A model generated the notes under the pieces. It did no database searches. It worked only from the letters and a program-made list of their open reading frames with translations, and was not told the DNA's origin. The translations under genes and the position numbers were made by a program. From contig SVRB01000014.1 in assembly GCA_015065045.1 (NCBI GenBank), forward strand, positions 1 to 20,231: a stretch of DNA of 20,231 bases. The letters run 5' to 3'. Of this stretch, positions 15,445-20,231 are shown one piece after another; positions within the stretch are counted from its first letter, which is position 1, and the number at the start of each line of letters is the position of its first letter. The DNA is from Oscillospiraceae bacterium. GTDB lineage: Bacteria > Bacillota > Clostridia > Oscillospirales > CAG-272.

Positions 15445-17718
15445 TTAGTCTTTTTTAGATTCTTCTCGGCTGTAATTACATTTTTCGTTTCTGCAATATA
15501 CAAGCTTCTTTCTCTTCTTTACAAGGAGAATATCGCCACACTCGGGACATTTTTCTTCAGTGGGCATATCCCATGAGGAGAAGTTACATTCAGGATATTT
15601 TTCGCAGCTGTAGAACGTAATATGCTTCTTACCGCCTTGCTTTGTAACGATCTTGGATCCGCAAACGGGGCAGGCTACGCCGGTATCCTTGGTGATCTGC
15701 TTGGTATTCTTACACTTCGGATATGCTGAACAAGCGTAGAATGAGCCGAATTTACCTGAACGGATAACCATTTCCGATCCGCAAAGCTCACAGATCATTC
15801 CTGTCTTATCAGCTTCCTTGGTTTCTTTCTTTTCAGCCTTTTCTTCTTTGGGTTTACCGTTTTTGTCAAGAGGCTTTGTGTTACGGCATTCGGGATAGTT
15901 CGGACAAGCGGCAAACTTGCCGTATCTGCCGTTTTTAACTATCATCTTAACTCCGCAATGCTCGCAGATTATATCTGTTTCTTCCGGAGGAATGTCGATT
16001 TCTCCGTTTTTAGCCGCTTCTTCAGCCTTAGCTAAGCATAACTTAAATCCGTCGTAAAACTCTGACAAAACGTTAAGCATATTGTCATTTCCGTTTTCGA
16101 TCGAGTCAAGTCTGTCTTCGAGCTGAGCTGTAAACTTATAGTCGATAATATCGGGGAAGTTTTCCATTATAAGCTTGGTCGTCATCTCTCCGAGATATGT
16201 CGGTTTAAGGGATTTGCCGTCTCTTGTAACGTAATCTCTTGCAATTATCGTAGTGATAATGGGAGTGTACGTACTCGGTCTGCCTATTCCTTTTTCTTCA
16301 AGCTGCTTAACGAGAGAAGCTTCTGTATATCTGGGAGCGGGTTCTGTAAAGTGCTGCTCGGGGAGAACCTCTTTTTGCTTCAAGATTTCGCCCTCGCTTA
16401 TTTCAACGAGCTTTGTCTGTTTTTCAGTATCTCCAAATTCTCCGTTGTCTCCGGGATCGTATACTGACAAAAATCCGGGGAACTTAACGTTGTATCCGCT
16501 TGAGTGGAATATATATCCGTTGGAAACTATCTCAGCGTTAACCGTGTTGAGCTGAGCTGACGCCATCTGAGAAGCCAAGAATCTATCCCAAATAAGCTTA
16601 TAAAGCTTGTATTGATCGGATGAAAGATATTTTTTGATAGTATCGGGATCAAACTTCATAGACGAAGGTCTGATAGCTTCGTGAGCGTCCTGAGAGTTTG
16701 ATTTGGATTTATAAAATCTTTTTTGTGCGGGGTAATATTCCTCGCCGTATTTTGATTTAATATAATTTTCTGCCGCTTCGGATGCTTCCTGAGAAATACG
16801 GAGTGAGTCTGTACGCATATAAGTAATAAGACCGTGTACACCGCCGTTTTCACTACCGAGGTTAATACCTTCGTAAAGCTCCTGCGCTATCTGCATTATC
16901 TTCTGCGAACGGAAGTTAAGTTTTCTTGATGCTTCCTGCTGAAGTGTAGATGTTGTAAAGGGAGGCGCGGGATTTCTGTTTTTTACGGCTTTTTTTACTG
17001 ATTCAACGACAAAGTTTCCGTTTGTGACCTGCTCGAATATCTTATCCGATTCTTCCTTTGAGCCAAGCTCCATTTTGCCGTTTTTATCTCCGTAAAATAC
17101 AGCCTTAAGAGCCTTTGACTGCGAGTTCAAAAGCTGTGCTGTAATAGTCCAGTATTCTGTAGGCACAAATGCTCTGATCTCTTCTTCTCTCTCAACAATA
17201 AGACGGGTAGCAACAGACTGAACACGGCCTGCAGAAAGTCCGCTTTTGAGTGTTTTCCAAAGAAAAGGACTTGCTTTATATCCCACGATTCTGTCAAGGA
17301 TACGTCTTGTCTGCTGTGAGTTGACAAGGTCCATATTGATGGGCTGGGGATTCTTAATAGCCGCCTTTACAGCGCTTTTTGTGATTTCGTTAAAAGATAT
17401 TCTTTTAGCCTTTGAAGGATCAATTCCGAGAGCATTTGCAAGATGCCATGATATAGCTTCGCCTTCGCGGTCAGGGTCAGTTGCGAGGAATACTTTGTTA
17501 GCATTTTTAGCTTCTTTTTTGAGCTCGCTTATAAGCGGACCCTTGCCTCTTATGTTTATATAACGCGCTTCAAAATTGTTATCTATGTCAACGCCGAGAG
17601 TGCTTTTGGGCAGATCGCGAACGTGTCCCTTGGACGCGGTAACCTTATATCCGCTGCCGAGGTAACCTTTAATTGTATTTGCTTTTGCGGGTGATTCCAC
17701 TATAACGAGATTTGACAT
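15445..17718 (-). CDS. topA: DNA topoisomerase I (type IA)
   Basis: 757-residue type IA topoisomerase that relaxes negative supercoils behind polymerases. The TOPRIM domain carries E8 in VIVESPAKA and DPDREGE (81-87). The catalytic tyrosine is Y300 in GLITYMRTDS. The C-terminal part (585-757) contains four zinc-ribbon repeats, each opening with CxxC (CEHC, CELC, CPVC, CPEC) and closing with a second Cys pair, joined by a Lys/Glu-rich linker near 620-640. It is somewhat long because of the fourth zinc motif. GAGG lies seven bases before the ATG. The gene follows dprA by 57 bp. Confidence 0.98.
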   Translation of the reverse strand: MSNLVIVESPAKANTIKGYLGSGYKVTASKGHVRDLPKSTLGVDIDNNFEARYINIRGKGPLISELKKEAKNANKVFLATDPDREGEAISWHLANALGIDPSKAKRISFNEITKSAVKAAIKNPQPINMDLVNSQQTRRILDRIVGYKASPFLWKTLKSGLSAGRVQSVATRLIVEREEEIRAFVPTEYWTITAQLLNSQSKALKAVFYGDKNGKMELGSKEESDKIFEQVTNGNFVVESVKKAVKNRNPAPPFTTSTLQQEASRKLNFRSQKIMQIAQELYEGINLGSENGGVHGLITYMRTDSLRISQEASEAAENYIKSKYGEEYYPAQKRFYKSKSNSQDAHEAIRPSSMKFDPDTIKKYLSSDQYKLYKLIWDRFLASQMASAQLNTVNAEIVSNGYIFHSSGYNVKFPGFLSVYDPGDNGEFGDTEKQTKLVEISEGEILKQKEVLPEQHFTEPAPRYTEASLVKQLEEKGIGRPSTYTPIITTIIARDYVTRDGKSLKPTYLGEMTTKLIMENFPDIIDYKFTAQLEDRLDSIENGNDNMLNVLSEFYDGFKLCLAKAEEAAKNGEIDIPPEETDIICEHCGVKMIVKNGRYGKFAACPNYPECRNTKPLDKNGKPKEEKAEKKETKEADKTGMICELCGSEMVIRSGKFGSFYACSAYPKCKNTKQITKDTGVACPVCGSKIVTKQGGKKHITFYSCEKYPECNFSSWDMPTEEKCPECGDILLVKKRKKLVYCRNEKCNYSREESKKD

Positions 17719-17775
17719 TTATACACCTCATAGTTTTACGGGATTTGTTTTTTGTTTATTTTAGGGACGAATGTG

Positions 17776-19011
17776 TTAAGCAAGTATAAAGCATCCGCCC
17801 GGTAACGCATTTACTATACCTTGAATTTCAAGAATTGTCAATGAAGACATTATTTCGGAAACAGAAATACTTGTATCCTTTGCAATTTCTTCAAGTGATT
17901 TGGGAGTCTTTTTAGACAAGCACATAGCTACCGCTTTTTGCTCGGTAGGTAAGTGGTCAAAGTTTGGTAAAGTCTCCTCTGCTTCGTATGTCTGCTCTAC
18001 TTCCGTTTTTGCGATATAAGTCTCGCGGGGAAGTATGGGACTTTTTGTTTTTGAATCAAGTATAACAGCTTTTTCGGGATTATAGCGTCCGTCTTTTTTT
18101 CTGTCTGTCTTCTGGTGTGAAAGACGTATTTTTTCGGGATACAAGAACTCGTATTCGCGAAGAATGTCATTTGCATCATTTACTGCGATAGCACCCGATT
18201 GAATAAGACTGTTAGGTCCGAGACTGTTGTATTCGCCAATTCTTCCGGGAATGGCAAAAAGGTCTCGGTTTTGCTTTTTTACTTTTTGAGCTGTGATCAT
18301 AGCTCCGCTTTTTATTTGAGCTTCTACGACTAACGTACCGAGAGACAGACCGCTTATAATTCTGTTTCTCTGAGGGAAAGAATAGCGAGTTGCCGACGTC
18401 TCGGGCGGATATTCCGAAATCAACGTTCCGCTTACGCAGAGCCTGTTGTATAATTCATAATTTTCCTTCGGATATATCTTATCCACTCCGCAACCCAAAA
18501 CCGCAACCGTCTTTCCGCCTGCGTCAAGAGCTGCTTTGTGGCATACCGAGTCTATTCCGAAAGCCATTCCGCTGATAACGTAAGCGCCGCTTAATGCAAG
18601 ATCAAAAGAAATTTCATAAGCGCATCTGCAGCCGTACGGAGATGGTGTTCTCGTACCTACAGTTCCTATACAAACTTCTTTATCAAAGTCTGGCAAAATG
18701 CCCTTATAATAAAGCAATACGGGCGGATTTTTTATAGTTCTGAGTCTTGAGGGGAATAGCTCGTTGTCGTAGGGAAGTATGCCTATATTTTTTCTTTGGC
18801 ATACTTTTATTATATTTACAGCGCTGTCGGTGTTTTTATCCAAAAGAGCTGTTACTTGCTTAGGTTTAAGTGAAAAAACTTTACTGAGTTGTTCTTCTGT
18901 AGCTGAATATATGTTTTCCACCGAGCCAAACGTATGATATAAAATACTAAACGTTGGAGTGTCAGGGAGGCATTTTTCGCTTAGCCATACCCATAAAATC
19001 AAATTGTCCAT
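17776..19011 (-). CDS. dprA: DNA-processing protein DprA
   Basis: 411-residue DprA/Smf protein that loads RecA on incoming single-stranded DNA during natural transformation; it is also kept in many bacteria not known to transform. An N-terminal helical region (1-75) is followed by the Rossmann-type core with GTVGTRTPS (116-124), SGMAFGIDSVCHKAAL (147-162) and FPQRNRIISGLSLGTLVVEA (212-231). A linker (about 290-345) leads to a C-terminal winged-helix domain (about 350-411). The ATG is 9 bp after the TrmH-family gene; the Shine-Dalgarno sequence is weak. No other competence genes are in the window. Confidence 0.96.
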   Translation of the reverse strand: MDNLILWVWLSEKCLPDTPTFSILYHTFGSVENIYSATEEQLSKVFSLKPKQVTALLDKNTDSAVNIIKVCQRKNIGILPYDNELFPSRLRTIKNPPVLLYYKGILPDFDKEVCIGTVGTRTPSPYGCRCAYEISFDLALSGAYVISGMAFGIDSVCHKAALDAGGKTVAVLGCGVDKIYPKENYELYNRLCVSGTLISEYPPETSATRYSFPQRNRIISGLSLGTLVVEAQIKSGAMITAQKVKKQNRDLFAIPGRIGEYNSLGPNSLIQSGAIAVNDANDILREYEFLYPEKIRLSHQKTDRKKDGRYNPEKAVILDSKTKSPILPRETYIAKTEVEQTYEAEETLPNFDHLPTEQKAVAMCLSKKTPKSLEEIAKDTSISVSEIMSSLTILEIQGIVNALPGGCFILA

Positions 19012-19020
19012 TTTTTGTTT

Positions 19021-19803
19021 TTACCTATATGTTTCCCAGAGTATAACGGATGCCGCTGAGGAAACGTTAAGTGATTCGGCACCCTCTTCCATCGGAATTA
19101 TAACGGTACCCGAGCAGCTGTCAATAACCTTTTGATCAAGCCCGTGACCTTCATTTCCCATAACGAAGCAGCTTTTTTTAACGTCCTTTGTATCCTTGAG
19201 CGAAACTGCGTTATCTGTAAGAGCTGTCGCATAAACAGGATAACCGTTTTTCTTTATATGCTCGATTGTTTTGCTAAGGTCGTTTGTTCTGTATGTGGAT
19301 ATTCTGAACATAGCGCCCATAGATGCTCTGAGCGTTTTCTGATTATAAATATCAGCGCTGTCGCTTGAAATGATAAGAGTCATCTTACCAAAAGCCGCCG
19401 ATGTTCTTGCTATAGTTCCCAGATTTCCGGGATCTTGAATTGATGAAAGTATCAATCCTACGTTTTCAAATCTTACGTCGGCTGTTTCGTCATATTCCTT
19501 ATGGAGAGAATCAAGATATTTTGCCGTGCATATTATACCCTCGGGAGCTGAATTCTCCGATAGCTTTTGGCAAACTGAATCCGATATCAATATGCAGTTA
19601 TTGTATTTTGCAATATCGGGGTATTTTTCTGCGCATTTTTCGGTAAGGAAAATGTGCTCGATTTCTACCCCCGAGCTTATTGCTTCTCTTGTTAATTTTA
19701 TACCCTCAAAAAGAAAGGATTTTTTGTTTTCGCGATATTTTTTATCCTTGAGCTTTGCAGTTTCAACAACAAGAGGGTTGTTTCTGCTTGTTATAATGTC
19801 CAA
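19021..19803 (-). CDS. SpoU/TrmH-family RNA 2'-O-methyltransferase
   Basis: 260 residues from a TTG start. An N-terminal substrate-binding domain (about 1-105, with FLFEGIKLTREA) is followed by a knotted SPOUT domain. SPOUT motif 1 is DPGNLGTIART (124-134), motif 2 GNEGHGL (216-222) and motif 3 IPMEEGAESLNVSSA (236-250). These bind SAM and form the trefoil knot; the family methylates ribose 2'-OH in rRNA or tRNA. The exact target is unknown. The reading frame stays open further upstream into the leader, but TTG 19803 has a perfect AAGGAGG (19811-19817) seven bases before it and gives the family N-terminus. The gene lies next to rplT, as in many Clostridia, and opens the long run. Confidence 0.93.
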   Translation of the reverse strand: MDIITSRNNPLVVETAKLKDKKYRENKKSFLFEGIKLTREAISSGVEIEHIFLTEKCAEKYPDIAKYNNCILISDSVCQKLSENSAPEGIICTAKYLDSLHKEYDETADVRFENVGLILSSIQDPGNLGTIARTSAAFGKMTLIISSDSADIYNQKTLRASMGAMFRISTYRTNDLSKTIEHIKKNGYPVYATALTDNAVSLKDTKDVKKSCFVMGNEGHGLDQKVIDSCSGTVIIPMEEGAESLNVSSAASVILWETYR

Positions 19804-19810
19804 AATAAAT

Positions 19811-19817
19811 CCTCCTT
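19811..19817 (-). promoter_or_regulatory. Strong ribosome binding site fixing the TTG start of the methyltransferase
   Basis: AAGGAGG on the minus strand with seven bases to TTG 19803. It decides the start against the upstream open frame. Confidence 0.85.
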
Positions 19818-19825
19818 TTTTGAGA

Positions 19826-19856
19826 AATATAACAAAATTAAGTGTCAGTTTGACAA
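19826..19856 (-). promoter_or_regulatory. Candidate promoter of the long operon
   Basis: TTGTCA (19856-19851) and an extended -10, TG-T-TATATT (-10 hexamer 19831-19826), lie between the rplT terminator and the methyltransferase start. Spacing is 19 bases to TATATT or 18 to TTATAT, longer than ideal. Transcription would start near 19819, leaving a leader of only about 16 bases. A perfect inverted repeat TGTCA-N3-TGACA (19843-19855) overlaps the -35 and might be an operator. Confidence 0.5.
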
Positions 19857-19891
19857 AAGGATGCAAAATGCAACCTTGCCTTTTGTAGCAC

Positions 19892-19918
19892 AAAAACCCG
19901 GGATCATTCCGGGTTTTT
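19892..19918 (-). terminator. Intrinsic terminator after rplT
   Basis: A perfect 10-bp stem (AAAAACCCGG with CCGGGTTTTT) around a 7-base loop ends in a T-run, 14 bases past the rplT stop. It closes the presumed infC-rpmI-rplT operon. Being symmetrical it could also work on the other strand, but no plus-strand gene is present. Confidence 0.93.
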
Positions 19919-19932
19919 GGTAGTATTATAAC

Positions 19933-20231
19933 TTATTTAAGTGCAGCTTTAGCTTTTTCAACGATTGCTGCGAAAGCTTCCTTATCGGAAACGGCGATCT
20001 CAGCGAGCATCTTTCTGTTGAGGTTGATGCCAGCCATCTTAAGACCGTGCATAAGCTGTGAATAGTTGATTCCGTTTACCTTTGCCTGAGCTGAGATTCT
20101 TGTGATCCAGAGTGCACGGAAATCTCTCTTCTTCTGCTTTCTTCCTACGTATGCGTAGTTACCGCTCTTCATTACGGCCTGTTTAGCCATCTTGAAGTGT
20201 TTGCTCTTTGCGCCCCAGTAGCCTTTAGCGA
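19933..20231 (-). CDS. rplT: 50S ribosomal protein L20, 3' part (5' end cut by window edge)
   Basis: L20 is an early-assembly 23S rRNA-binding protein. The frame is open to the right window edge: before the internal ATG at 20190 the codons read AKGYWGAKSKHFK, and the sequence continues into MAKQAVMKSGNYAYVGRKQ and then RDFRALWITRI, which is typical L20. About 98 of an expected 117-119 residues are present, so only the first 20 or so are missing. The ATG at 20190 is internal, not the start. A terminator follows. The gene is normally the last of infC-rpmI-rplT; the other two would lie just beyond the window. Confidence 0.96.
   Translation of the reverse strand, partial: AKGYWGAKSKHFKMAKQAVMKSGNYAYVGRKQKKRDFRALWITRISAQAKVNGINYSQLMHGLKMAGINLNRKMLAEIAVSDKEAFAAIVEKAKAALK

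Overview
The window is a dense block of bacterial housekeeping genes, all on the minus strand, so transcription runs from high to low coordinates. Protein families, gene order and base composition (roughly 40% GC by eye) point to a Clostridia-type Firmicute, perhaps a gut Oscillospiraceae/Ruminococcaceae relative. The exact taxon cannot be fixed from the sequence alone. No phage, transposon, CRISPR, tRNA or rRNA is visible.

In the direction of transcription, the right edge holds the 3' part of rplT (ribosomal protein L20), closed by a strong intrinsic terminator (19892-19918). A candidate promoter (19826-19856) then opens a long colinear run of 17 genes: a SpoU/TrmH-family rRNA methyltransferase, dprA, topA, trmFO, plsX, rnc, an Elp3-like radical SAM protein, smc, ftsY, rdgB, a YhbY-type RNA-binding protein, nadD, yqeK, an LCP-family cell-wall protein, rsfS and leuS, plus one possible 17-codon ORF between the radical SAM gene and smc. 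Gaps are mostly under 60 bp, some genes overlap, and no convincing internal terminator is seen. At the left edge, rpsU (ribosomal protein S21) begins behind its own perfect-consensus sigma-A promoter.

Functionally the run combines RNA modification and processing (TrmH-family enzyme, TrmFO, RNase III, YhbY), DNA topology, transformation and chromosome organisation (TopA, DprA, SMC), membrane and envelope biogenesis (PlsX, FtsY, LCP), nucleotide and NAD metabolism (RdgB, NadD, YqeK), and translation (RsfS, LeuRS, S21, L20). It looks like three conserved Firmicute neighbourhoods joined end to end: dprA-topA-trmFO, plsX-rnc-smc-ftsY, and nadD-yqeK-LCP-rsfS-leuS. The usual fabD/fabG/acpP genes between plsX and rnc are absent; plsX and rnc overlap by 4 bp.

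The one clearly unusual structure is the only sizeable non-coding stretch (12068-12300). It is a 59-bp direct tandem repeat array whose unit contains a copy of the last codons and stop codon of rnc, and it separates rnc from the radical SAM gene and smc. Other points worth a look are a possible Shine-Dalgarno-sequestering hairpin in the rpsU leader, TTG start codons with strong ribosome binding sites for two genes, and the tiny ORF filling the radical SAM-smc gap. No stretch longer than 300 bp lacks a gene. I found no convincing wholly new system; most of the window is ordinary core genome.
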